Below are positions 57,722-64,000 of a DNA stretch of 64,000 bases, in pieces. The stretch comes from Alphaproteobacteria bacterium. Its GTDB lineage: Bacteria; Pseudomonadota; Alphaproteobacteria; GCA-2731375. Under the pieces are notes generated by a model. It made no database searches and was not told where the DNA came from. It was given only the letters and a program-made list of their open reading frames with translations. The translations under genes were made by a program, and so were the position numbers. The stretch is from NCBI GenBank assembly GCA_016776605.1, contig JADHTB010000001.1, forward strand, positions 452,717 to 516,716, read 5' to 3'. Each line of letters starts with the position of its first letter. Within the stretch, counting starts at the first letter, position 1.

Positions 57722-58486
57722 ATGCACGTACGGGATAAAGTCGTCGTCGTAACCGGCGGGGCCAGCGGTATTGGCCGCGCCCTGGCCCGCCGTTTTGCCG
57801 CCGAAGGCGCGCGCAAGGTGGTCGTCGCCGACCTGGATGAAGATGGGATCGCTGCCGTCGCCAAGGAAATTGGCGGGCTGGCCGTCGCCACCAACGTCGG
57901 GATCGAAGGCGATATCATCAATCTGGTACAGACCACGGAAAGCCAGGCCGGCCCGATAGATCTGTTCTGCTCCAACGCCGGCATCGCCGTTTACGGCGAT
58001 CTGAATAACAGTAACGAGGAATGGCAGCGGGTCTGGGATGTCAACCTGATGTCCCATGTCTTTGCCGCCCGCGCCGTGGTGCCCGGCATGATCGAACGGG
58101 GCGGCGGCTATCTTTTGAATACCGCCTCGGCGGCCGGCCTGCTCAGCCAGATCGGCTCGTCAACCTATGCCGTGACCAAGCACGCCGCCGTCGGGTTTTC
58201 CGAATGGCTGTCCATCACCTATGGCAATCGCGGCATCAAGGTTTCGCTGTTATGCCCGCAGGCGGTGCGCACGGCCATGACCGCGGACCTGGAAGGCGGC
58301 GGCGTGGCAGGCGTTGATGGCATGATAGAGCCCGAGGAATTGGTCGATGCCGTGATCGAAACCCTGGCCGCCGAGCGTTTCCTCTGCCTGCCGCATCCCC
58401 AGGTCCTGGAGTATATGCAGCGCAAGACGGGCGACTATGACCGCTGGCTCAAAGGCATGCGGCGGCTACACGAACTTTACGGTTAG
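57722..58486 (+). CDS. Short-chain dehydrogenase/reductase (SDR)
   Basis: This 254-residue classical SDR has the cofactor motif TGGASGIG (11-18), Asp37 after the second strand (favouring NAD over NADP), the NAG motif CSNAGIAV, and catalytic Ser136, Tyr149 and Lys153 (STYAVTK). ATG at 57722 follows GGGAG; the reading frame is open farther upstream without similarity. A very stable hairpin lies directly after the stop. Confidence 0.93.
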   Translation: MHVRDKVVVVTGGASGIGRALARRFAAEGARKVVVADLDEDGIAAVAKEIGGLAVATNVGIEGDIINLVQTTESQAGPIDLFCSNAGIAVYGDLNNSNEEWQRVWDVNLMSHVFAARAVVPGMIERGGGYLLNTASAAGLLSQIGSSTYAVTKHAAVGFSEWLSITYGNRGIKVSLLCPQAVRTAMTADLEGGGVAGVDGMIEPEELVDAVIETLAAERFLCLPHPQVLEYMQRKTGDYDRWLKGMRRLHELYG

Positions 58487-58495
58487 AAATAATTG

Positions 58496-58575
58496 TCGTT
58501 CACGCCAGTGCGCCCTTGGCGCACTGGCGTGAACGATAAAACCAAAACCATTTTCGACGAATATCGAAAGTGGTT
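58496..58575. terminator. Bidirectional terminator made of two hairpins
   Basis: Between the convergent SDR and PanE-like genes there is a perfect 19-bp inverted repeat with a 3-base loop (58496-58514 and 58518-58536). It is followed by a 12-bp stem with one mismatch, AACCATTTTCGA/TCGAAAGTGGTT (58546-58575). The second ends at the PanE-like stop codon. The arms are unusually long for a simple terminator. Confidence 0.75.
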
Positions 58576-59654
58576 CAGATGTCCTGCACCCGTTCGATAC
58601 CGGCGGGGGCCTCGCCACGCTCGACACTCTGCACGGCGGCGATCAGACCCGCATTGGCGGGTGCCGCCAGGCCCAATTCAGTGGCCCGTTGCACCACCAG
58701 ACCATTAAGGAATTCGATCTCCGTGCGCCGGCCCTTGATCATGTCCTGCCCCATGGACGGGCGGGCGCTATCGCTCATCCGTTCTGACTGGGCCAGCATC
58801 CTGGCTTCCAGTTCATCCAGAACCGGGGTGTCATTCGCCGCCCCGGTCAATTCCCGGGCCGCCGCCAGCCATTGGTCAGGCTCAACTCCGGCAATCTTTT
58901 CCAGCGCCAGGCCCTGCATCTGGCCGGCCTGCACCGCCTCGCCCGCCAGGCGGATCGACAAGCGCCGGGTGATTTCGTTCTGGGTAAATTGTTTGTTGCT
59001 CATACCGCTGGCCGCCGACAGGCCATTGCCCATGGCATTCTGCACCAGCTTGGACCAGCGTTCGCCCCAAAGATTGGTGGTGATCTTGACGCTGTCAATA
59101 TCCGCCAGCATCTGGCTGATGCGCTCAACCCTGGGAGTGACGCGGCCGTGCGGCTCGCCAACCCGAAACACCGTATAATCCTTGCCGCCCTTGGAAACGG
59201 AGCGGCGCACCAGGCCGGGTTCCACCAATTCCACAACGATCTTGGACGCGATACAGCCGACGATCTTGTTCCAGCCGATGACGCCCGCGATGGCGTCCTC
59301 GTTGATGCCGTTCTGCAAGGACACCATGAAACCATCGGGGGCGAGATAGTTTCGCGCCAGGGCCGCCGCCCAGACGGTGTCGTAGGATTTTACGCAGATA
59401 AAGGCGATATCCGCCGGCCTCTCCTTGTTCAGGCTTTGCAGATCGGTCAGGTGCATGGCGCGCACGGGTGTGGAAAAGCATTCCGGCTCGGTCATGCCTT
59501 CCACCCGCAAACCATGGGCCTGCATATGCTCCACGTGGGCCGGCCAGGGATCGGCCAGAATGACCTCCAACCCGGCACGGGCAAAATGCCCCCCCACATA
59601 GGCGCCGACCGCGCCGGCACCAATAATCAGGATCCGCTCATTCAGTTCATTCAT
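58575..59654 (-). CDS. Ketopantoate reductase (PanE/ApbA) family protein
   Basis: This 359-residue protein has an N-terminal Rossmann motif ILIIGAGAVGAYVGGHFARAG, the FICVKSYDT strand, the SLQNGINED motif, and a C-terminal helical domain with catalytic Lys in WSKLVQNAMGN. It is about 50 residues longer than PanE of E. coli (303), like many paralogues of unknown substrate, so true pantothenate synthesis is not certain. The TauD-like gene lies upstream on the same strand, 39 bp away. Confidence 0.85.
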   Translation of the reverse strand: MNELNERILIIGAGAVGAYVGGHFARAGLEVILADPWPAHVEHMQAHGLRVEGMTEPECFSTPVRAMHLTDLQSLNKERPADIAFICVKSYDTVWAAALARNYLAPDGFMVSLQNGINEDAIAGVIGWNKIVGCIASKIVVELVEPGLVRRSVSKGGKDYTVFRVGEPHGRVTPRVERISQMLADIDSVKITTNLWGERWSKLVQNAMGNGLSAASGMSNKQFTQNEITRRLSIRLAGEAVQAGQMQGLALEKIAGVEPDQWLAAARELTGAANDTPVLDELEARMLAQSERMSDSARPSMGQDMIKGRRTEIEFLNGLVVQRATELGLAAPANAGLIAAVQSVERGEAPAGIERVQDI

Positions 59655-59693
59655 TTCACTAACCTTGTTATGAGGATTTATTTCGAGCGGGCT

Positions 59694-60542
59694 CTATAAA
59701 GGCTTGTCGCCGGCAATCGTCAGGCGGCGCATACGGCGGCGCTGTCCGGGATAGTCATCGACGGCGAAATGCAATGTGCAGCGATTGTCCCACAACGCGA
59801 GCGAGCCAACCCCCCAGCGAAAACGGCAGGTGAATTCGGGGCGCACACAATGATCGGCCAGAAAATCAATCAGCGGGCGGCTTTCCGCATCCGTCATATC
59901 CTTGAGCCCGGCCGTGTGCCCCTTGCCCACGAACAGCGCCTTTTGCCCGGTTTCAGGATGGGTGCGCACAACGGGGTGTTCCGCCCCCATCTCCACCTGG
60001 TCCATATTTTTTGCCTGCATGGCGGTGGCGGTTTTAAAGGCGGCGGCACGCCCGCCACTGCCTTTCAGGGCGGCGCTGTAGACCCCGACCAGGCCATCCA
60101 GCATGTCCTTCATGCCATCGGAAAGGGCATCGTAGGCCAGGGCCGTATTGGAAAACATGGTATCACCGCCCGCCTCGGGCATTTCCTGGGCATACAACAT
60201 GGTACCCAGCGGCGGCGTTGTGGTGAAGGACATATCCGAATGCCAGGCGCCGCCGAAGTTCCGCACGTCGGTCTCGGTCTTCAGGATTTCAAAAGCCTCC
60301 GGCGCCTCCGGCAGGCCTTCGATAAAGGGATAGACGCTCAAGGGGCCAAAGCGCCGGGCGAAGGCGATTTGCTGATGGGGGTCCAGTTCCTGGCTGTGGA
60401 AGAAGATGGCCTTGTGATCCAGGAATGCCTGGTGAATTTCGTCAAAGGCCTGATTGCTCAGGTCCGCCGACAGATCCACACCATGAATGACCGCCCCCAT
60501 CGCGCCCGAAATCGGTTCGACATCCAGCGTTTGATAGCCCAC
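59694..60542 (-). CDS. TauD/TfdA-family dioxygenase
   Basis: This 282-residue Fe(II)/2-oxoglutarate dioxygenase has the metal triad His101-x-Asp103 (AWHSDMSF) and His258 (TLHFAVDDY), with 2-oxoglutarate-binding Arg in RRRMRR (268-273). The family includes taurine, 2,4-D and carnitine-precursor dioxygenases; sulfonate-transport genes are absent here, so taurine is not implied. It probably shares a transcript with the PanE-like gene. Confidence 0.92.
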   Translation of the reverse strand: MGYQTLDVEPISGAMGAVIHGVDLSADLSNQAFDEIHQAFLDHKAIFFHSQELDPHQQIAFARRFGPLSVYPFIEGLPEAPEAFEILKTETDVRNFGGAWHSDMSFTTTPPLGTMLYAQEMPEAGGDTMFSNTALAYDALSDGMKDMLDGLVGVYSAALKGSGGRAAAFKTATAMQAKNMDQVEMGAEHPVVRTHPETGQKALFVGKGHTAGLKDMTDAESRPLIDFLADHCVRPEFTCRFRWGVGSLALWDNRCTLHFAVDDYPGQRRRMRRLTIAGDKPL

Positions 60543-60677
60543 ACGACGTCTCCTTGAAATTAGGCCAGCATTGTGCCCGCATCCCGCCGCCGGCTCAAGC
60601 CCAATGGGGACAATCCCGTTTGGGACGGCTAAATTGGGTTTATCCAGGCCGTTGTTATTTCCGCCGCCGGCTCGGCG

Positions 60678-61856
60678 TTATTGCAACAGCGCGGCACGCA
60701 CTTCCGGATCGTCGGCCAGGCCCATTTCGGCCAGAATTTCCTCCGTGTGTTCGCCGACCTGCGGCGGCGGGCGGCGCACCTGGGCCGGCGTGCGGTTAAA
60801 GCGCCAGGGAAAACGCGGCACCTTGATATCCGTGCCATCCCCGGCCGTCATTTCCATGGTCATACCCAGTGCCTTGGCCTGGGCGCTTTCAAAGGCTTCC
60901 TTGATGGATAGCACCGGACCATGGGGGATGTCATTTTCAACCAGAAACTGCATCCATGCCTCGGTGCTTTTCTCCACCATCGCCTCGGCAACCACCGCGC
61001 GCATGGCAATTTTGTTGATAGAGCGGGCGCCGCCGTCGGAAAACCGCGGGTCATCCTTCCATTCCGGCCGGCCGCAGAAATCGGCAAAGCGGCGAAAATC
61101 CTCGTTACGGGCCACCATGATCTGGATTTGACCATCGGAGGTTTTGAACAGGCCATAAGGCGCACTGGCCGGATGGTGATTGCCTTCGGGTTGGGGATCC
61201 TGGCCGGAGGCAAAAAACTTCCCCGCCTGTACGGTCAACATCGACATGGTTGCCTCCAACAACGAGGTGCGCACCACCTGGCCCCGCCCGCTTTGCTGGC
61301 GTTCCATCAAGGCGCCCAGAATGCCGATGGTATTGCACAAGCCCCCCAGAACATCCGAAATGGCAACGCCCGAGCGGACAGGCCCCGTCTCGACACTGCC
61401 CGTTATGGACATAAGCCCGGAATAGCCCTGCACCAATTGATCGACGCCAGAGCGCGCGCCCATGGGCCCCACATCGCCAAAGGCGGACAGCCGGGCCACG
61501 ACCAAGTGGGGGAAGTCACGTTCCAGCACATCGTCCGTATAGCCCATGGCGTCAAACACACCGGGGCGAAAATTCTCCACCACCACATCCGCCGAGCGCA
61601 GCAATGCCTGCAACAGCTTGTTCCCACCCGGTTTGCGCAAATCAATATGCAGGCTGCGCTTGTTCCGGTTGGCGGTAGTGAAATAGCCGCCCATGCCGGG
61701 GCTGAAACTGGGGGCTTGCAGACGCAGCGAGTCGCCCTGGCCGGTCTCTACCTTGATCACGTCGGCACCCATATCACCCAACAACATCGGCCCCAAAGGG
61801 CCCGCGATGACCCGTCCCAGATCAATTACCCGAATTCCGCTTAATGGCATGGTCAC
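60678..61856 (-). CDS. CaiB/BaiF (class III) CoA-transferase
   Basis: This 392-residue enzyme has IRVIDLGRVIAGPLGPMLLGDMGADVIKVE, VVVENFRPGVFDAMG and the probable catalytic Asp168 (AISDVLGG). Compared with the gene at 51.3 kb it has a different substrate-domain sequence and is about 20 residues longer, so the two are paralogues and not duplicates. It lies upstream of the TauD-like gene in the same direction with a 135-bp gap. Confidence 0.92.
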   Translation of the reverse strand: MTMPLSGIRVIDLGRVIAGPLGPMLLGDMGADVIKVETGQGDSLRLQAPSFSPGMGGYFTTANRNKRSLHIDLRKPGGNKLLQALLRSADVVVENFRPGVFDAMGYTDDVLERDFPHLVVARLSAFGDVGPMGARSGVDQLVQGYSGLMSITGSVETGPVRSGVAISDVLGGLCNTIGILGALMERQQSGRGQVVRTSLLEATMSMLTVQAGKFFASGQDPQPEGNHHPASAPYGLFKTSDGQIQIMVARNEDFRRFADFCGRPEWKDDPRFSDGGARSINKIAMRAVVAEAMVEKSTEAWMQFLVENDIPHGPVLSIKEAFESAQAKALGMTMEMTAGDGTDIKVPRFPWRFNRTPAQVRRPPPQVGEHTEEILAEMGLADDPEVRAALLQ

Positions 61857-61932
61857 CCCCTGGTTAACGACAACAACGATTGCCCGCCATCATAGCAAGG
61901 TCAAGCAAAACGCTCTAGCATGGCCGGAATAT

Positions 61933-62037
61933 CAAGAGCAGTTTTCAATTAATTTGGGTCGCTTTCGCGACTACAGTGATTGGTTCAATTGCTCTACTTT
62001 TAAGAGTCCGAGCGCATTTTCTTCGAATGCGCTCTAG
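61933..62037 (+). repeat. Dispersed palindromic repeat, copy D (two modules)
   Basis: This full copy has module 2 (AGAGCAGTTTTC ... GGTCGCTTTCGCGACT ... AATTGCTCT) then module 1 (GAGCGCATTTTCTTCGAATGCGCTC). It ends CTCTAGAGGG, which supplies the purine-rich sequence 7-10 bases before the phosphotransferase ATG. Orientation relative to the gene is the same as in copies B and C. Confidence 0.85.
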
Positions 62038-62048
62038 AGGGTGTGAAT

Positions 62049-62939
62049 ATGGTCGAACAGGCGCGCCGGCAGGCAATGGAACTGGACTTTTGGAACGGGC
62101 CGGTAACGGCGCAATCGTTGCCAGGCAGCCTCACCAGCCACGACTTTCTGGTCGAAGATGGGGCCGGACAATATATCGTGCGCATCGGCGATGACCGCCC
62201 GGAACATGCGCTCTTTAAATATAACGAAATCGCGGTCAGCCAGGCGGCCCACGACGCCGGCCTGTCGCCCGCCCTGCTGCACCACGAACCCGGCGCGTTG
62301 ATATTCGAATACCTGGCGGATGCCGCCCAGATGGACGCCGCGGCTTTGGCTCAGGACGCCAACATGGACCGCTTCACCGGCCTGCTGGGGCAATGCCACC
62401 TGGATCTGCCGGGGCATCTGGAAGTGCCGGGACCGATGTTCTGGGTCTTTCATCTAAACCGCCGCTATGCCCGGATCATGGTGCAGCATGGCGGCCGCAT
62501 GGCGCCCTCGGTCGCCAGACTGATGGCCTTGAACGACGAACTGGAAACCGCCATCGGCCCGATCCAGCCGGTGTTCTGCCATAACGATCTGGTGGCGGAG
62601 AAAATTCTGGATGATGGCCAGCGAATCTGGCTCACCGATTGGGAATTCGGCGGCTGGAACGACGGCTTGTACGATCTGGCCAGTCTGGCCGTAAACCTGG
62701 ATCTGGATGCGGCGGCGGCCGACGAGATGCTGCACCGTTACCGGCGTCTAAATGATGAAGCGCCCGATCAGGCCAGCCGGCGGCGATTCAAGGCCTGGAA
62801 ATGCGCCGCATTGATCTGGGCGGTCCTATGGGGCGGCGTGAGTGAAATGTTCGCCGAGCTGGAATTTGATTTTGCCGAATACAGTCGGCAGCGCCTGGAC
62901 ATGCTGGACCGCGGTCTCGCCGAATTTCGGTCAAGTTAG
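62049..62939 (+). CDS. Phosphotransferase, APH/choline-kinase family
   Basis: This 296-residue kinase-like protein has a nucleotide-binding N-lobe (FLVEDGAGQYIVRIGDD), a Brenner-type loop VFCHNDLVAEKILDD and a DFG-equivalent LTDWEFGGWND. In the loop the usual metal-binding Asn four residues after Leu (HNDLxxxN) is Lys, so activity may be altered. It resembles choline/ethanolamine kinases of thiamine-kinase type. ATG at 62049 or GTG at 62043 start. The stop codon is in palindromic repeat copy E. Confidence 0.82.
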   Translation: MVEQARRQAMELDFWNGPVTAQSLPGSLTSHDFLVEDGAGQYIVRIGDDRPEHALFKYNEIAVSQAAHDAGLSPALLHHEPGALIFEYLADAAQMDAAALAQDANMDRFTGLLGQCHLDLPGHLEVPGPMFWVFHLNRRYARIMVQHGGRMAPSVARLMALNDELETAIGPIQPVFCHNDLVAEKILDDGQRIWLTDWEFGGWNDGLYDLASLAVNLDLDAAAADEMLHRYRRLNDEAPDQASRRRFKAWKCAALIWAVLWGGVSEMFAELEFDFAEYSRQRLDMLDRGLAEFRSS

Positions 62940-62992
62940 AGCCATTTTCAATTGATCAGAGTCGCTTGCGCGACTTAAGTAATTGGCTCAGG
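62936..62992. repeat. Palindromic repeat, copy E (module 2 only)
   Basis: TTAGAGCCATTTTC and its partner AATTGGCTCA flank a core AGTCGCTTGCGCGACT. It fills the whole 48-bp gap between two convergent genes. It supplies the TAG stop of the phosphotransferase and the TGA stop of the MBL-fold gene, and is a likely bidirectional terminator. Confidence 0.8.
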
Positions 62993-63815
62993 CGAGGGTC
63001 AGCCGCATATTCTCCCGGCTGGTCAAAGCGCCGTCCCAGGCCAGGCGGGCCTCTGCCTCCAACAGCTCCATGAACGGATCTTCATGATCGGGATCATGGT
63101 GGAAAATGACCAGCCGCTTGGCATTGGCCAGCTTGCACAGGCGCACCCCCTCCTGCCAGGTTGAATGGCCCCAACCGATTTTGGCGGGGAACTCCCGGTC
63201 CGTATAGGTGCAGTCATAGACCACCACATCGGCGTGATCGATCAGATGCAGAATGTTTTCATCCGGCTTGCCCGGAACATGTTCGGTATCCGTTACGTAA
63301 CAAAAACTCTTGCCGCCGTAATCGATGCGATAGCCCGTGGCATTGTCCGGGTGCCGCAATAGCGTCGTGGTAACCTTGATATCCTTGCCCAGGGTAAAGC
63401 TGTCGCCGGCGACGAAATCTTCGAACACCATTTTGGCTTGCATGGCCTCAATGGGCACCGGGAATGTCGGTTGGTTCATTTGCCCCGACATGATGTCATG
63501 CAAATTTTCCTTCAAATCGAAAAGATGCCCCGCCATGATGCGGAATTCGCAGTCAGCCTGGAAGGCCGGCGAAAAGAACGGAAAGCCGTTAATATGGTCC
63601 CAATGGCTGTGGGACATCAGGATATCCGCCCGGCGCACGCCTTTTCGCATCATCCAATGGCCAAAATTCCGTATGCCCGTGCCACAATCAAACACCACCC
63701 GCTGGCCGCCACACGAAACCTCAATGCAGGACGTATTGCCGCCAAACATGACATATTTCGAAGACGGGCAGGCGATCGACCCCCGAACCCCCCAAAACTT
63801 GACCTTAAATCCCAT
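62988..63815 (-). CDS. MBL-fold metallo-hydrolase
   Basis: This 275-residue metallo-beta-lactamase-fold enzyme has the zinc motif SHSHWDH (68-74; His69, His71, Asp73, His74), a later His in TLLRHPDNA, Asp in FCYVTDTEH and His in VIFHHDPDHED. The opening FKVKFWGVRGSI and GGNTSCIEV are typical of a phosphodiesterase-like branch (cAMP phosphodiesterase/PhnP/RNase Z-like). The ATG is preceded by GGGGGTC, which adjoins repeat copy F. Substrate is unknown. Confidence 0.9.
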   Translation of the reverse strand: MGFKVKFWGVRGSIACPSSKYVMFGGNTSCIEVSCGGQRVVFDCGTGIRNFGHWMMRKGVRRADILMSHSHWDHINGFPFFSPAFQADCEFRIMAGHLFDLKENLHDIMSGQMNQPTFPVPIEAMQAKMVFEDFVAGDSFTLGKDIKVTTTLLRHPDNATGYRIDYGGKSFCYVTDTEHVPGKPDENILHLIDHADVVVYDCTYTDREFPAKIGWGHSTWQEGVRLCKLANAKRLVIFHHDPDHEDPFMELLEAEARLAWDGALTSRENMRLTLA

Positions 63816-63826
63816 CAGCGACCCCC

Positions 63827-63863
63827 AGAGCGCATTCGAAGAAAATGCCCTCGGATTCTTAAA
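63827..63863 (-). repeat. Palindromic repeat, copy F (module 1 only, interrupted)
   Basis: AGAGCGCATTCGAAGAAAAT and the following GCCCTCGGATTCT match module 1 of copies A and B, but module 2 is absent: after ATTCTTAAA the sequence changes to the presumed IS end. It stands 12 bases upstream of the MBL-fold gene ATG, in the same orientation as copies B, C and D. Confidence 0.7.
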
Positions 63864-64000
63864 CCCATATTTCCCAAGTAGCCCCGATATTTACTGCCTT
63901 AACACTGGTATTATGCTATAAGAATCAACGTGTTGAGGCATAAATGGAGCGGTGAAAATGGCGCACCCGATGGGTGAATCGAAACAAGGCGAACTCAGGG
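63863..64000 (+). mobile_element. Left end of a probable IS1380-family insertion sequence (partial)
   Basis: From about 63863, just after TTAA, the sequence departs from the repeat family and leads to a start of a transposase-like protein. The exact terminal inverted repeat cannot be confirmed because the right end is outside the window. IS1380 elements are known for short direct repeats at the target, and the TTAA here would fit. Confidence 0.45.
63958..64000 (+). CDS. Probable IS1380-family transposase (first 14 codons)
   Basis: ATG at 63958 follows GGAGCGGTGAAA and begins MAHPMGESKQGELR, which I recognise as the usual N-terminus of IS1380-type transposases (MGESKQG). The remaining protein lies outside the window. 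The identification rests on these few residues. Confidence 0.5.
   Translation, partial: MAHPMGESKQGELR

Noticed and set aside
58501..58540. Long palindrome as an origin or resolution (dif-like) site
   Set aside because: No XerC/XerD-type arms with a 6-8 bp centre are present; position between convergent genes fits termination better.

Overview
The window is chromosomal DNA from a GC-rich alphaproteobacterium. The gene content suggests a heterotrophic, respiring, Rhodospirillales-like lineage, but this rests on gene style only: a complete Nuo operon in canonical order, RamB/MccR-type control next to isocitrate lyase, many CaiB/BaiF, HyuAB and luciferase-like enzymes, and dispersed palindromic repeats. 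No rRNA or taxonomic marker is present to fix the genus.

Layout. 1-13.1 kb (minus strand) holds nuoA to nuoN, the proton-pumping NADH:quinone oxidoreductase, tightly packed with overlapping stops and starts; nuoN is cut by the window edge. 13.3-15.7 kb is a small decayed integrative element at the 3' end of tRNA-Asp(GTC). It is bounded by a 32-bp direct repeat and carries a Kef-type cation/proton antiporter and the C-terminal remnant of a tyrosine recombinase. 15.8-24.2 kb has a secreted Rap1a-like protein, a small unknown protein, an acyl-CoA synthetase, a luciferase-like oxidoreductase, a 3-hydroxyisobutyrate dehydrogenase-like reductase, a VOC protein, a MetE-like methyltransferase, a Tag-type glycosylase and a zinc alcohol dehydrogenase. 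24.6-27.6 kb is a divergent pair: a RamB/MccR-type regulator and isocitrate lyase (aceA), with operator-like repeats between them. 27.8-32.7 kb has a lipoprotein and an alpha/beta hydrolase-hyuA-hyuB operon. 33.3-37.8 kb has a transketolase/AceE-like enzyme, a PaaI-type thioesterase and a second acyl-CoA synthetase. 38.0-41.3 kb encodes a four-PAS hybrid histidine kinase. 41.7-46.2 kb has rplM-rpsI, argC, a gamma-carbonic-anhydrase-like protein, an FAD monooxygenase and tRNA-Leu(TAA). 46.3-63.8 kb is a mixed catabolic region: PhyH and TauD dioxygenases, an outer-membrane protein, malate synthase G, two CaiB/BaiF CoA-transferases, a luciferase-like oxidoreductase, an OYE-family reductase, two methyltransferases, a PAS_5 protein, an SDR, a ketopantoate-reductase-like enzyme, a phosphotransferase and an MBL-fold hydrolase. 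The right edge holds what looks like the start of an IS1380-family transposase.

How the genes work together. aceA (26 kb) and glcB (49 kb) give both steps of the glyoxylate bypass, and the regulator beside aceA is of the type that senses acyl-CoA or acetate metabolism. The acyl-CoA synthetases, CoA-transferases, thioesterase and oxidoreductases fit activation and breakdown of organic acids; NADH from these routes would feed complex I. Specific substrates cannot be read from sequence.

Most interesting: (1) the tRNA-Asp mini-island; (2) a family of about 105-bp two-module palindromic repeats, at least eight full or partial copies. Four of these end just upstream of a start codon in the same orientation, with their CTCTAG-type end next to the ribosome-binding site, and two others supply stop codons.
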